DNA from: Flavobacteriaceae bacterium UBA3591
Lineage (GTDB): Bacteria > Bacteroidota > Bacteroidia > Flavobacteriales > Flavobacteriaceae
Direction of reading: 5' to 3'
Assembly: GCA_002375695.1 (NCBI GenBank)
Contig: DFMO01000003.1
Coordinates: forward strand, 327,466-391,465
Length of the DNA stretch: 64,000 bases
Positions 1 to 8,990 of the stretch are shown here, one piece after another (within the stretch, counting starts at the first letter, position 1; each line of letters starts with the position of its first letter). Position numbers and translations under genes: made by a program. The notes under the pieces were generated by a model, which was given only the letters and a program-made list of their open reading frames with translations, did not search any database and was not told where the DNA came from.

Positions 1-1470
1 GGCAATTTTTCGATCGTTTGAAAGTCGAGGCACTTTGTTTTGTCCCCCTAATTTTCCTTGCGATTTCATATAATCTTGAAAGCTTCCTTTTTTAAGAATA
101 GCAATTTTTAAAGGTTGTAAAATTTTTCCGTCAATCAAATCGAAATAGTACGAATTTTGCTGTTGCATTTCGGTATCGAGAAATTTTACAACTTCTTCAA
201 TATTTTCGGGTTTATTTTCAAATTCAATCAACCATTCGTGATAGGGTAAATCGCCTTCGGGCGGTGTAATTTGCGGTGCCACGGTAAATTCTGAAATAGA
301 AAAATTAAAGGTTGCCATCGCTTTATTCATCGCTTCTTCTACCTCTTTTCCAATAACATGTTCGCCAAACGCCGAAATAAAATGCTTTATCCTGCCCGAA
401 ACTATTACTCGATACGGCTTGGTGGACGTAAATTGAACGGTATCGCCTAAGTTATACCCCCACAGGCCTGCATTGGTTGAAATGATCATTACATAATTTA
501 CCCCGGTTTTAACTTCGGCAATGGTCAATCTTTTTGGGTTTTTATCAAAAAACGTCGACGCTTCAATAAATTCATAAAAAATTCCCGAATTTAAAAGCAG
601 CAACATTCCTTTTTCTTTTTGGCTATCTTGAAAAGCAAAAAATCCTTCGCTGGCGGGAAAAAGCTCAATACTATCAACTTTGCGGCCTATTAATTGCTCA
701 AATTTTGCTCGGTAGGGCTCGTAATTTACCCCGCCGTAAATAAACAGATTAAAGTTTTTAAATAAGTCGCCAACATTTTTCCCAGTTTTTTGTTGAAGCT
801 TTTCAAAATACATTTGTACCCACGACGGAATCCCGCTTATAACGGTCATATCTTCATCTTTGGTTTCTTCAACAATAGCGTCAACTTTTGTCTCCCAATC
901 TTCTATACAATTGGTCTCCCAACTTGGCAAACGATTTTTTTGAAGATAGGCGGGCACATAGTGCGCTACAATACCCGAAAGTCTGCCTAATTTAATTCCG
1001 TTTTTCTCTTGCATTTCGGGGCTCCCTTGCAGAAATATCATTTTTCCGTCTACAAAATTGGCCTTTCCCGTTTCGTTTATATAACACAAAATTGCATTAC
1101 GAGCAGCCTCAATATGATGCGGCATAGACTCTTTTGTAAGCGGAATATACTTGGCTCCCGAAGTAGTACCCGAAGTTTTTGCAAAATAAAGGGGTTGCCC
1201 GGGCCACAACACATTGGCTTCGCCGGCAACTACTCTATTTACATACGGTTTTAAAGCTTCATAATCGCGAATGGGTACATTCTTAACAAAGTCGTTGTGC
1301 GAGCTTATATTATCAAAATTATGATCTTTTCCGAAGGCTGTATTTCGAGCTTCGGAAATTAGACTTTGAAACACTTTTTGTTGGGTATCAATAGGATTAT
1401 TAGCCCATTTCTGAATTCGGTTTGCTGTAATTTTGGCGAATATTTTCGCGCCGAAAGATTTTAGAGACAT
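1..1470 (-). CDS. GH3 auxin-responsive promoter family protein (3' end outside window)
   Basis: The reading frame stays open from an ATG at 1470 to the window edge, giving 490 codons with only the last few residues missing; GH3-family proteins are usually about 500 residues. The N-terminus begins MSLKSFGAKIFAKI. An ATP/AMP-binding signature of the adenylating-enzyme superfamily is visible (FAKTSGTTSGAKYIPLT, near residues 97-113), followed by the second-half motif ISTNAGLWGYNLGDTV. Plant GH3 enzymes conjugate acyl acids to amino acids; the substrate of bacterial homologues is not known, so acyl-acid amido synthetase activity is only inferred. The gene starts 6 bp after the stop of the M23 peptidase gene, so the two probably share a transcript. 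Confidence 0.9.
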   Translation of the reverse strand, partial: MSLKSFGAKIFAKITANRIQKWANNPIDTQQKVFQSLISEARNTAFGKDHNFDNISSHNDFVKNVPIRDYEALKPYVNRVVAGEANVLWPGQPLYFAKTSGTTSGAKYIPLTKESMPHHIEAARNAILCYINETGKANFVDGKMIFLQGSPEMQEKNGIKLGRLSGIVAHYVPAYLQKNRLPSWETNCIEDWETKVDAIVEETKDEDMTVISGIPSWVQMYFEKLQQKTGKNVGDLFKNFNLFIYGGVNYEPYRAKFEQLIGRKVDSIELFPASEGFFAFQDSQKEKGMLLLLNSGIFYEFIEASTFFDKNPKRLTIAEVKTGVNYVMIISTNAGLWGYNLGDTVQFTSTKPYRVIVSGRIKHFISAFGEHVIGKEVEEAMNKAMATFNFSISEFTVAPQITPPEGDLPYHEWLIEFENKPENIEEVVKFLDTEMQQQNSYYFDLIDGKILQPLKIAILKKGSFQDYMKSQGKLGGQNKVPRLSNDRKIA

Positions 1471-1476
1471 ACGCAG

Positions 1477-2340
1477 TTAATCAAAATCTATTACACTTGT
1501 TGGATTAATTGGAAAACCATCGCGCCACAATTCAAAATGTAGATGGGGCCCTGTAGTAAGTTCGCCGGTATTACCAACCGTTCCAATTACTTCGCCAGCT
1601 TGTACAATTTCGCCCTGTTCTTTTGTAAGCGTGGCATTGTGTTTATATGCCGAAATTAGATTGTTTTCGTGTTTAATAATAATAACATATCCCGTGGCTA
1701 CAGTCCATTCGGCAAAAATAACGGTTCCTTTTGCTATTGCTTTTACTGGTGCATCTTTTACCGTAACCACATCTACAGCGTAATGCTTCTTTTTTGAATC
1801 ATATGCCTCTGTAATTGTTCCCTTTACAGGTGGAAACAAGGTGTATGGCTGCACTTCGGGCGCAATAAGCGGGTTGTACTTGTCCTCCTTTGCAACTGCA
1901 TCGCGCAGTAGTGAATCGTTACGCGAAGTTCTAATTAACACCGACGGATCTGTTTTTGCTACTTCAATAATAGAATCTTTATTGTAATCAACCGTTTGCA
2001 CGTCGCCTGTCAACACTTTTTTAATAGATGTTAGGTATTGTTCATTTACGGTTAAAATTTGCTGTAGCGAATCTGATTTATAGGCTAATTGCGTCGCTTT
2101 CTTTTTTAACGCGGTTGACGAATACCCAGGAATATATTCGCGCAATGGGGTAAAAGCAATAATAACTGTGGTTAAAATAATTAAAAATAAGGCAAATAAT
2201 GTACTTGTAATAAATACATTTAATCTATTTAATTTAAAAGAAAACCGCTCTTCAAAAGTCTCTTCGTTTAAAATTACTAAACGGTACTTATGAAGTAGTT
2301 TTTTTTTAAATTTTTTGCTTCTTTTTTCTTTTTGGGTCAT
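1477..2340 (-). CDS. M23 family metallopeptidase (LytM-type murein endopeptidase), membrane anchored
   Basis: A 287-residue protein with a basic cytoplasmic N-terminus, one membrane segment at about residues 42-63, a periplasmic linker that looks helical, and a C-terminal M23 domain (about 165-280). The zinc ligands are visible as H186/D190 (HYAVD, a variant of HxGxD), H234 (YKHN) and H266/H268 (PHLHFE), so the domain looks catalytically intact. Such enzymes cut peptide cross-links in peptidoglycan or activate other hydrolases. The start at 2340 has a TATATTTG element about 20 bp upstream. It is divergent from tatA and precedes the GH3 gene. Confidence 0.93.
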   Translation of the reverse strand: MTQKEKRSKKFKKKLLHKYRLVILNEETFEERFSFKLNRLNVFITSTLFALFLIILTTVIIAFTPLREYIPGYSSTALKKKATQLAYKSDSLQQILTVNEQYLTSIKKVLTGDVQTVDYNKDSIIEVAKTDPSVLIRTSRNDSLLRDAVAKEDKYNPLIAPEVQPYTLFPPVKGTITEAYDSKKKHYAVDVVTVKDAPVKAIAKGTVIFAEWTVATGYVIIIKHENNLISAYKHNATLTKEQGEIVQAGEVIGTVGNTGELTTGPHLHFELWRDGFPINPTSVIDFD

Positions 2341-2359
2341 AATTTGCAGTTACGTGGTA

Positions 2360-2367
2360 CAAATATA
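2360..2367 (-). promoter_or_regulatory. Bacteroidetes -7 element for the M23 peptidase gene
   Basis: Reading the minus strand gives TATATTTG, an exact match to the TAnnTTTG -7 element, about 20 bp before the M23 ATG. No convincing TTG -33 element was found at the usual spacing, so only the -7 part is supported. Confidence 0.45.
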
Positions 2368-2409
2368 AAAGAAACTATAGCGCTATACGCTAAAGTTAAC
2401 TTCAAAACG

Positions 2410-2438
2410 TTGTATCTAAACATTTCTTGTTACCTTTG
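2410..2438 (+). promoter_or_regulatory. Promoter of tatA (TTG-N18-TACCTTTG)
   Basis: TTG at 2410-2412 and TACCTTTG at 2431-2438 are separated by 18 bp, matching the Bacteroidetes sigma-ABfr consensus. The ATG chosen for tatA (2460) lies about 20 bp downstream. An in-frame upstream TTG codon at 2427 would fall before the -7 box and is therefore unlikely to be the start. Confidence 0.6.
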
Positions 2439-2459
2439 CTTAATTTAAATTTTGAAATT

Positions 2460-2651
2460 ATGAGTGCATTATTTATACCATTAGGTGTTATTGGCCCGTG
2501 GCAAATTGTATTGATTGTAGTTATCGTGTTATTGCTTTTTGGTGGTAAAAAAATACCAGAGCTTATGCGCGGTTTAGGGAGTGGCCTTAAGGAATTTAAG
2601 GATGCCTCTAAAGACGAATCAACCGAAAATAAATTAGACGAAAAGAAGTAA
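2460..2651 (+). CDS. tatA: Twin-arginine translocase subunit TatA/TatE
   Basis: A 63-residue protein with the standard TatA layout: a short N-terminus, one membrane segment (residues about 9-25, IGPWQIVLIVVIVLLLFGG), the conserved FGGKKIPEL hinge, an amphipathic helix (LMRGLGSGLKEFKD) and a charged tail. TatA oligomers form the passage through which folded proteins cross the inner membrane with TatC. No tatC is adjacent, so the Tat genes are dispersed here. The start at 2460 is chosen because it puts the hydrophobic helix at the N-terminus and lies downstream of the promoter. A bidirectional terminator follows. Confidence 0.95.
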   Translation: MSALFIPLGVIGPWQIVLIVVIVLLLFGGKKIPELMRGLGSGLKEFKDASKDESTENKLDEKK

Positions 2652-2670
2652 TTTTTATCAGTCTTCTAAT

Positions 2671-2713
2671 AAAAAAAGAGCCGTTTTATGTAAATAAGAC
2701 GGCTCTTTTTTTT
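2671..2713. terminator. Bidirectional intrinsic terminator between tatA and the DUF4837 gene
   Basis: An inverted repeat with arms AAAAAAAGAGCCGT and ACGGCTCTTTTTTT encloses a short loop and has a T run on each strand. It sits between two convergent genes and can serve both. Confidence 0.85.
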
Positions 2714-2728
2714 GGATATAATTTATCT

Positions 2729-3709
2729 CTATTCTACGAGTTTGGCAGAATTTAAAATAGATTCTAACTCAAATTGAAGGTTTCTTTTTGCTACCGAAGG
2801 CGCATAAGTAAATCCTTCTAAAATTAAATATCGGTTGTTTTTTTCATCGCGTACAGCGTAGTTTATAAACGGTCCGCCCATCCAATCGTTTCTTACCTCC
2901 CACGTTCCTTTAGTTTCGTAAGCAAACTTCCCGTCTATTTGGGTTTTAAAAATATAAGGAGCGTAAGCATCTTCGGTAATAAATTCGCCGTCATCTTCAA
3001 CCGGAAGCAAACTACTACCAATAGAATCGCGAATTTTAATAATATCGGCAACAGCAGTACTGTCGCTTTTAATCATAGTTAACGGCACTTCATAAACTAA
3101 GATGTTTGTTTCGCCGTCTTTTAAGTCTTTCCGCATCCAAACAAAGCTATCGGTCGCTTTTGCTATTCTGTAAGCGCTCGGTATTTGCATTGATACTCCC
3201 ATAGTTTTTTTAAGCGTATCTATTTTTAACATTGAAATGGCCGTACGACGTTGGCGTTCTTTTATTTCGCTTTTGTGAAATGCTTCAATTATTTTTTCTG
3301 CGCTTTTATTAATTAATTCTACTAATTTTTCTTCTGAATTAGCCTGAATAATAGCGCCCGTTTGTGGTTTGGCATACTCGTTTGTGGCGAGAGAGACTTT
3401 TTCGTTTTCACTTAAAACTACATAAACAAAAATTCTATTTCTTCGTGCAAAACCGGTAAACGCCTCAGGGGGCATTTGGTTTATAGAAAACAGAGGTTCG
3501 TCTTGTGGAAGACCATCTGTTGCCGCCGCAAAATTATTTCTTATTGCTTCCCCCACGGTGCTATTCCACAAATTATTAGGAGTAATTACCTGCAGCGAAT
3601 TAATATTTCCTACAGAATCTGGCACAAGCGATTTGTCCTTGGTACCGTTATTATTGCATGATAGAAAAGCAACTAATAACGATAAGAATACAACAGTTTT
3701 AAGTCTCAT
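2729..3709 (-). CDS. DUF4837 family lipoprotein
   Basis: A 326-residue protein with a lipoprotein signal (hydrophobic residues 3-16, then LSC with the acylated cysteine at 18). The body matches the Bacteroidetes DUF4837 family, a periplasmic or outer-membrane-attached protein of unknown function. It begins 22 bp after the end of the MltD-type transglycosylase gene and is probably co-transcribed, which hints at an envelope role. No catalytic motif is visible. Confidence 0.85.
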   Translation of the reverse strand: MRLKTVVFLSLLVAFLSCNNNGTKDKSLVPDSVGNINSLQVITPNNLWNSTVGEAIRNNFAAATDGLPQDEPLFSINQMPPEAFTGFARRNRIFVYVVLSENEKVSLATNEYAKPQTGAIIQANSEEKLVELINKSAEKIIEAFHKSEIKERQRRTAISMLKIDTLKKTMGVSMQIPSAYRIAKATDSFVWMRKDLKDGETNILVYEVPLTMIKSDSTAVADIIKIRDSIGSSLLPVEDDGEFITEDAYAPYIFKTQIDGKFAYETKGTWEVRNDWMGGPFINYAVRDEKNNRYLILEGFTYAPSVAKRNLQFELESILNSAKLVE

Positions 3710-3731
3710 TTTAAGGATGTTTTGAAGGGAA

Positions 3732-5297
3732 CTATCCTTTGTGAATTTTAAGTTTAGTCCCGGGCTTTATCTTAGTGCCACTAATATCGTTCCATTTTTT
3801 GATATTTTGAACCGAAACTCCAGGAAATTTTTGCGAAATACTCCACAGGGAATCGCCATTGCGAACTACGTACGTTTTATTTGAAGTATTCTTAGACTTA
3901 GCAGAAGTGTTACTCGCAATGTTTTGCAGATTCTTTTTAGGATAAATAATTAAGTTTTGGCCAACTCGAAGTCTGCTGCTGCGCATTGCATTCCATCGTT
4001 TTATTTGGCTTACGCCCACCCCGTATCTTTCGGCTATTCGACCCAAATAATCACCTCGTTTTACACGATATCTAATTCTTTCAGGTTGTTCGTATAGTTT
4101 AGGGAGCTTTTCTTTATTTTTCTCTAATTCTTCTTCTACAATAGTATAAATAGCTGCTTCGTTATTTACAAACGTTCCTACGGCTGTAAGCGGCAGTCGT
4201 AACACATATTTTTTATCTTTTACTGCAGGTATAATTCCTAATTTATACGCCGGATTTAAAAACTCTAATTCTTCTTTGTCGAGCTTTGTAAGTTTTGCTA
4301 CTTGGTCTAAAGTAATTTGCTGTTTTACTTTTATAGTATCTGTAGCAACAAATGGAATGCGGGCGGCTTGCCTTTTAAATCCGTGCTCTTCGGCATATTC
4401 AAAAATATACATTGTAGCCAAAAATGCGGGTACATATCCTGCCGTTTCACGTGGAAGATATCTACGTAATTTCCAATAATTGGTTTGACCTCCCGAACGT
4501 CTAATAGCTTTTGAAACATTGCCGGGACCCGAGTTATACGCCGCCAGCGCAAGATCCCAATCGTTAAAACTATTGTTTAAGCTTTTTAAGTATTTGCACG
4601 CAGCTTCGGTAGCCAAAAACGGGTCTGACCGCTCATCTACATACGAGTTTACATTTAACCCAAACATTTTGCCCGTAGGATACATAAACTGCCATAAACC
4701 GGTAGCACCAACTCTTGATTTCGCTTTTGGGTTAAGCGCAGATTCTACAATGGCTAAATATTTTAACTCGAGCGGTAAATTGTGTTTATCTAATTCTTGT
4801 TCAAATAGCGGAAAGTAATATTCACTTAAACCAAACAGACGTTCCAAACCGCGACGTCTATTTTTTAAATATTGCTTAATTACACTTTCCAAAGACTCGT
4901 TGTATTCAACCTTAAAAGGCGTTCGTGCGTCGAGTTCTTTTAATCGTTCTTTTAAAACTTCGGTAGGTAGATCGTTGTATTCAACGGGTTCAAAATCTTG
5001 ATTTACAACACTGTTATAAAATTCGTCAAAGAGATCAGATTTATAGAGTTCTTTAAGCCACAAACTATCTTTTTGACGGGCAAGAGCCATGTCTTCAAAA
5101 TTGTAAATAAGACTGTCTTTAGTAGTATTAACAGCTTCAGAAGCCGGAATGTTAACCGCAACTTTTGAAACATTAACAGTATCAACAACTTGGTTGTGGT
5201 TTTCATTTGCATTGTTGGAAGAGTTTTCTTCGCTCTGTGCAAAAGTGAAGCTGCAACTTAGTAATAGAGTTAAAGAAATGCTATTAATTAATTTCAT
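3732..5297 (-). CDS. MltD-type lytic transglycosylase with two LysM domains
   Basis: A 521-residue secreted protein: signal peptide at residues 1-20 (ends TFAQ), an acidic linker, an SLT goose-lysozyme-like domain at about 160-300, and LysM repeats at about 409-452 and 475-518. The catalytic Glu is E185 in LAIVESALNP, followed by GATGLWQFM and the AAYNSGPG motif, as in MltD. The enzyme cleaves the MurNAc-GlcNAc bond with formation of 1,6-anhydroMurNAc; the LysM units bind glycan strands. Length and order match flavobacterial MltD homologues. It lies upstream of the DUF4837 gene in the same direction. Confidence 0.95.
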   Translation of the reverse strand: MKLINSISLTLLLSCSFTFAQSEENSSNNANENHNQVVDTVNVSKVAVNIPASEAVNTTKDSLIYNFEDMALARQKDSLWLKELYKSDLFDEFYNSVVNQDFEPVEYNDLPTEVLKERLKELDARTPFKVEYNESLESVIKQYLKNRRRGLERLFGLSEYYFPLFEQELDKHNLPLELKYLAIVESALNPKAKSRVGATGLWQFMYPTGKMFGLNVNSYVDERSDPFLATEAACKYLKSLNNSFNDWDLALAAYNSGPGNVSKAIRRSGGQTNYWKLRRYLPRETAGYVPAFLATMYIFEYAEEHGFKRQAARIPFVATDTIKVKQQITLDQVAKLTKLDKEELEFLNPAYKLGIIPAVKDKKYVLRLPLTAVGTFVNNEAAIYTIVEEELEKNKEKLPKLYEQPERIRYRVKRGDYLGRIAERYGVGVSQIKRWNAMRSSRLRVGQNLIIYPKKNLQNIASNTSAKSKNTSNKTYVVRNGDSLWSISQKFPGVSVQNIKKWNDISGTKIKPGTKLKIHKG

Positions 5298-5483
5298 CGG
5301 TTATGAATTTCGATTAGGGGATTTATGAAATTTGTGTAGTGAAATTTCAATTTAAGTAAGTGTATTTCACGCCTCATTTCTACAAGGTGTAACGAAACTT
5401 TTAACAAAAAATTATATCAAAAATAAGGATTTTACGCTATTACGCAAATAGTCCCTAATTAAGACTTTTTTATTAAATTAAAA

Positions 5484-6671
5484 TTACTGCTGAAGCGCTT
5501 TAATACCAGGCAATTCCTTACCTTCTAACATTTCGAGCATAGCGCCACCACCGGTAGAAACATAACTCACTTTATCGGTAAGATTAAATTTTTTGACAGC
5601 AGCCACCGAATCGCCTCCGCCAACTAATGAAAATGCGCCACTTTGCGTAGCTTTTGCAATATTTTGCCCTAAGATATTGGTGCCATCTGCAAATTTTTCC
5701 ATTTCAAAAACACCTACCGGGCCATTCCATAGAATAGTTTTTGACTGCAATAATACTTCGGCAAATACGTCGTTCGTTTTTGGCCCCACATCGAGCCCCA
5801 TCCAGTTTTCTGGAATATTGTCAACTTCGGCAATTTTTGTATTCGCATCTTCCGAAAAACTATCGGCAATTATGGCATCTACGGGCAAGTGTACGGCAAC
5901 ATCTTTGCTTTTTGCCATTTCCAAAATTTCTAAAGCAAGGTCTAATTTATCATCTTCAACAAGCGAACTACCTACGTTACCACCCTGTGCTTTAACAAAT
6001 GTAAACGCCATTCCGCCTCCAACAATTAAATTGTCGATTTTATCTAAAATACTTTCAATAATGGTAATTTTTGACGAAACTTTTGCCCCGCCAATAATGG
6101 CTGTAACAGGCTTTTCATTAGATTCTAAAACCTTTTTTACATTCTTTACTTCTGATGCCAATAACAAACCAGAAAATTTATTTTCAGGAAAAAAATCGGC
6201 GATAATTGCGGTAGAAGCGTGTGCTCTATGAGCAGTTCCAAAAGCATCATTCACATACACATCGCCAAGTAAAGAAAGCTGTTGCGCAAAATCGCGATCG
6301 CCTTCGGTTTCTTCACTATAATATCTTAAATTTTCCAATAGAATTATTTCACCCGACTTGCAATTTTGTACAGCCTGCTGGGCTTTTTCGCCAATACAAT
6401 CATCCACAAATTGCGCTTGAACACCAAGAATTTCAGATAGTGGTTTTACAATATGTTTTAGTGAAAATTTTTCTTCTTTATTTTTGGGTCTTCCTAAGTG
6501 CGACATCAAGACACAGCTTCCGCCATCTTCCAAAATCTTTAAAATTGTAGGTTTTGCCGCCTTGATACGCGTAGTATCGGTTACGTTAAATTCTGCATCT
6601 AAAGGCACATTAAAATCTACTCTAATGAGCGCTTTTTTTCCTTCAAAATTAAAGTCGTTTACCGTTTTCAT
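5484..6671 (-). CDS. pgk: Phosphoglycerate kinase
   Basis: A 395-residue glycolytic enzyme that transfers phosphate from 1,3-bisphosphoglycerate to ADP. Visible motifs are RVDFNVPL (substrate-binding D19/N21), SHLGRPK near residue 60, GGAKVSSKI in the hinge region and the nucleotide-loop GGGDSVAAV near residue 365. The ATG at 6671 (MKTVNDFNF) is chosen over the one three codons upstream because it gives the conserved family N-terminus. A TATATTTG box lies about 20 bp upstream on the same strand. It is monocistronic in appearance and divergent from holB. Confidence 0.97.
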   Translation of the reverse strand: MKTVNDFNFEGKKALIRVDFNVPLDAEFNVTDTTRIKAAKPTILKILEDGGSCVLMSHLGRPKNKEEKFSLKHIVKPLSEILGVQAQFVDDCIGEKAQQAVQNCKSGEIILLENLRYYSEETEGDRDFAQQLSLLGDVYVNDAFGTAHRAHASTAIIADFFPENKFSGLLLASEVKNVKKVLESNEKPVTAIIGGAKVSSKITIIESILDKIDNLIVGGGMAFTFVKAQGGNVGSSLVEDDKLDLALEILEMAKSKDVAVHLPVDAIIADSFSEDANTKIAEVDNIPENWMGLDVGPKTNDVFAEVLLQSKTILWNGPVGVFEMEKFADGTNILGQNIAKATQSGAFSLVGGGDSVAAVKKFNLTDKVSYVSTGGGAMLEMLEGKELPGIKALQQ

Positions 6672-6690
6672 ATTTCGCAATTTAATTTGG

Positions 6691-6698
6691 CAAATATA
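6691..6698 (-). promoter_or_regulatory. -7 promoter element of pgk
   Basis: The minus strand reads TATATTTG, matching TAnnTTTG, 20 bp upstream of the pgk ATG. A TTG box at the standard distance was not found. Confidence 0.45.
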
Positions 6699-6801
6699 GG
6701 TTTTTTGACATTTAATATTCCGTTAAAAAGTAAAGGAAATAATTAATGTCTACTAGCCCAGCGATGTCTAAGATAGTTTTGAAAAATGATTAGATTTGCC
6801 A

Positions 6802-7956
6802 ATGGAATTTTCAGAAATTATAGGTCACCAGCACATAAAATCACACCTTTTAAAAACAATTGAAAACGGTAGAATTCCGCATGCTCAGTTGTTTATAGGT
6901 ATTAACGGAAGCGGCTTGCTCCCAATGGCAATTGCGTATGCTTCTGAATTAATTTGTAAAACTTACCCAAAAGATAGTTCGAAATACAAATTGTGCCATA
7001 GTAAAATTGCCAAATTAGAACATCCCGATTTACACTTTGTATACCCCGTTAACACGAGCGATATTGCATCAAAAAATGCCATTTCTGATAATTATGCTAC
7101 AGCTTGGCGCGAATTTATTTTAGAAAATCCGTATGCCTCCCTATTTGAGTGGTTACAACATATTGGCATAGAAAAAAAACAAGGAATTATAAGTAAATAC
7201 GAAGCCGAAAATATTTCAAAAAAACTGTCTTTAAAATCTTTTGAAGGCGGATATAAGGTGATGATTATCTGGATGGCAGACAATATGAACAGTGAATGTT
7301 CCAATAAAATTTTAAAATTGGTTGAAGAACCCACCGAAAAAACCGTTTTAATATTTATTACCGAAAAAGAGGAAAAAATAATTACTACCATAAAGTCGCG
7401 GTGCCAAAAACTAAATTTCCCACCCCTTTCAGAAGCTAGTATAGTAGATGAACTCGTGGAGAAAAGGGAGATTCAAGAAAATATTGCAGTTAATACTGCC
7501 CGTAGAGCGCGTGGCGATTTTAACAAAGCACTTCAATTGCTTGATGAGGCCAACGAAGACAATATTTTTGAGGAGTGGTTTATTACGTGGGTGAGAACGG
7601 CATTTCGTGCTAAGGGTAATAAAAGTGCTATCAATAGTTTAATAGATTGGAGTGAGAGTATAGCTAACCAGGGGCGCGAAACCCAGAAAAAATTTATTTC
7701 GTTTTGCCTCGAATTATTTAGAGAAGCACTTTTAAAAAATTATCAAGCAGATTCAATTTTATATTTTGAACCAAACGACGATAGTTTTTCATTAGATAAA
7801 TTTGCTCCCTTTGTTCATCAAAACAACATTTTTGAAATTACCGAAGCACTCGAAAACGCATTTTATCATATTGAACGAAACGGAAATGCAAAAATGATTT
7901 TTACCGATTTATCAATACAGTTAACACGCCTTATTCATAGGAAAGAAACAGCATAA
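6802..7956 (+). CDS. holB: DNA polymerase III delta-prime subunit
   Basis: A 384-residue clamp-loader subunit. The start ATG at 6802 gives MEFSEIIGHQHIKSHLL, the usual N-terminus; an in-frame TTG two codons earlier is rejected. The P-loop position is degenerate (GINGSGLLPMA), as expected for delta-prime, which does not hydrolyse ATP. The SRC arginine-finger motif (KSRCQKL) is present near residue 200. Only two cysteines (ICK...KLC) remain in the zinc-module region, a reduced form. It works with delta and the DnaX subunits to load the sliding clamp. Unusually, TAGATTTG lies only 4 bp before the ATG, so a very short or absent leader is possible. Confidence 0.93.
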   Translation: MEFSEIIGHQHIKSHLLKTIENGRIPHAQLFIGINGSGLLPMAIAYASELICKTYPKDSSKYKLCHSKIAKLEHPDLHFVYPVNTSDIASKNAISDNYATAWREFILENPYASLFEWLQHIGIEKKQGIISKYEAENISKKLSLKSFEGGYKVMIIWMADNMNSECSNKILKLVEEPTEKTVLIFITEKEEKIITTIKSRCQKLNFPPLSEASIVDELVEKREIQENIAVNTARRARGDFNKALQLLDEANEDNIFEEWFITWVRTAFRAKGNKSAINSLIDWSESIANQGRETQKKFISFCLELFREALLKNYQADSILYFEPNDDSFSLDKFAPFVHQNNIFEITEALENAFYHIERNGNAKMIFTDLSIQLTRLIHRKETA

Positions 7957-8089
7957 ATATAATTTATTAATTAAATTATAAAATAGAATTATCCTATTAA
8001 AAGTAACGTAATTTAAGCAATTTTAAACGATTTTTTGGTTGTTCATCGACCAAATAACTGCTGAAGATGAAAAATGGCTTTAAAGCGCC

Positions 8090-8935
8090 TTATTTTCGCT
8101 TTTTGAAGCAATAAATGTGAGAAGAGTACTCATTTGTGCGCATTCCTTGTACATTTGACCAGAATCCAACCCATAAAGCTTTTAAGGAGAATTTTTTTCC
8201 TGAAATATATTTTTCGGAAAGTAGACTTACATAAAATGAATCGAAAATCATGGGTTTAATTTTTTCGAGCTTAAAATCTTCAGAAAAAATATGTTCGATA
8301 GAACTTTTTGAAAAGTGCCACAAGTGGCGCGGAACATCGTAGGCCGCCCAAAACATTCCGTAGTGTTCGGCATCATAACTTTTAAAATTAGGAACAGCGA
8401 TAATTAAACTTCCGCCCGCTTTTACCAATTTTGAAAGTTGTTGAACAGTTTCATCTAAATTTGGGATATGTTCTAAAACATGCCAAAGCGTTACCACATC
8501 AAATTGTTGGTTTTTAAAATTATTTAATGAAGGCTGAAGTTGAATTCCTTTTTTTAAAGCTAACTCAGTCGCATTCAAATTTGGTTCTACACCGTCAACT
8601 TTCCAACCAATTTTTTTTGCGTGTTTTAAAAAATCGCCAGTTCCTGCTCCAATATCTAACAAAGAACCAATTTCACCATTTTGTTCAATAATTAATTGAG
8701 TCTTTTTTTTAAGCGACCACTTTTTTACAGTTTGATATAGAAAAGAAAAAATCCCACGTTTTGCATCGGTATGCGAAATATACTCGTCGCTTTCATAATA
8801 AGTAGGTAATTTTTCAGGGTTTGGTTGTGGCGTAGTCGTTAAAAAATCCATTTCTGGATTGTGAATTAAATCAAACACTTCGCCAGTTACCAAATTATCT
8901 TTAACCGAGAGATATATATTCTTTTTTCTGTTCAA
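8090..8935 (-). CDS. Class I SAM-dependent methyltransferase
   Basis: A 281-residue protein with a methyltransferase-11/23 type core: SAM-binding motif I LLDIGAGTG at about residues 92-100, an acidic residue at the end of strand 2 (VDGVEPN), and motif IV-like VVTLWHVLEHIPN. The HVLEH stretch is common in methyltransferases of cell-surface glycan or ubiquinone-like pathways, but the substrate cannot be told from sequence. The N-terminal section (LIHNPEMDFLTTTPQP) resembles the short lead-in of Bacteroidetes sugar-methyltransferase-like proteins. It lies downstream of mnmG and is transcribed in the same direction. Confidence 0.88.
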   Translation of the reverse strand: MNRKKNIYLSVKDNLVTGEVFDLIHNPEMDFLTTTPQPNPEKLPTYYESDEYISHTDAKRGIFSFLYQTVKKWSLKKKTQLIIEQNGEIGSLLDIGAGTGDFLKHAKKIGWKVDGVEPNLNATELALKKGIQLQPSLNNFKNQQFDVVTLWHVLEHIPNLDETVQQLSKLVKAGGSLIIAVPNFKSYDAEHYGMFWAAYDVPRHLWHFSKSSIEHIFSEDFKLEKIKPMIFDSFYVSLLSEKYISGKKFSLKALWVGFWSNVQGMRTNEYSSHIYCFKKRK

Positions 8936-8968
8936 AACTGAAATACCGAAAATTTAAAATAAAATCAT

Positions 8969-8984
8969 TGTTCCACGTGAAACA
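8969..8984. other. parS-like centromere site 1
   Basis: The 16-mer TGTTCCACGTGAAACA matches the widely conserved ParB-binding parS consensus (TGTTNCACGTGAAACA) at every defined position. It is intergenic, between mnmG and the methyltransferase gene. The core CACGTG is flanked by near-palindromic arms with one arm mismatch. Confidence 0.75.
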
Positions 8985-8990
8985 ACTTTG

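Noticed and set aside
5593..6231. A 212-codon plus-strand open frame opposite pgk
   Set aside because: It is antisense to a clearly conserved gene, has no promoter or start context and its composition reflects the complementary frame.
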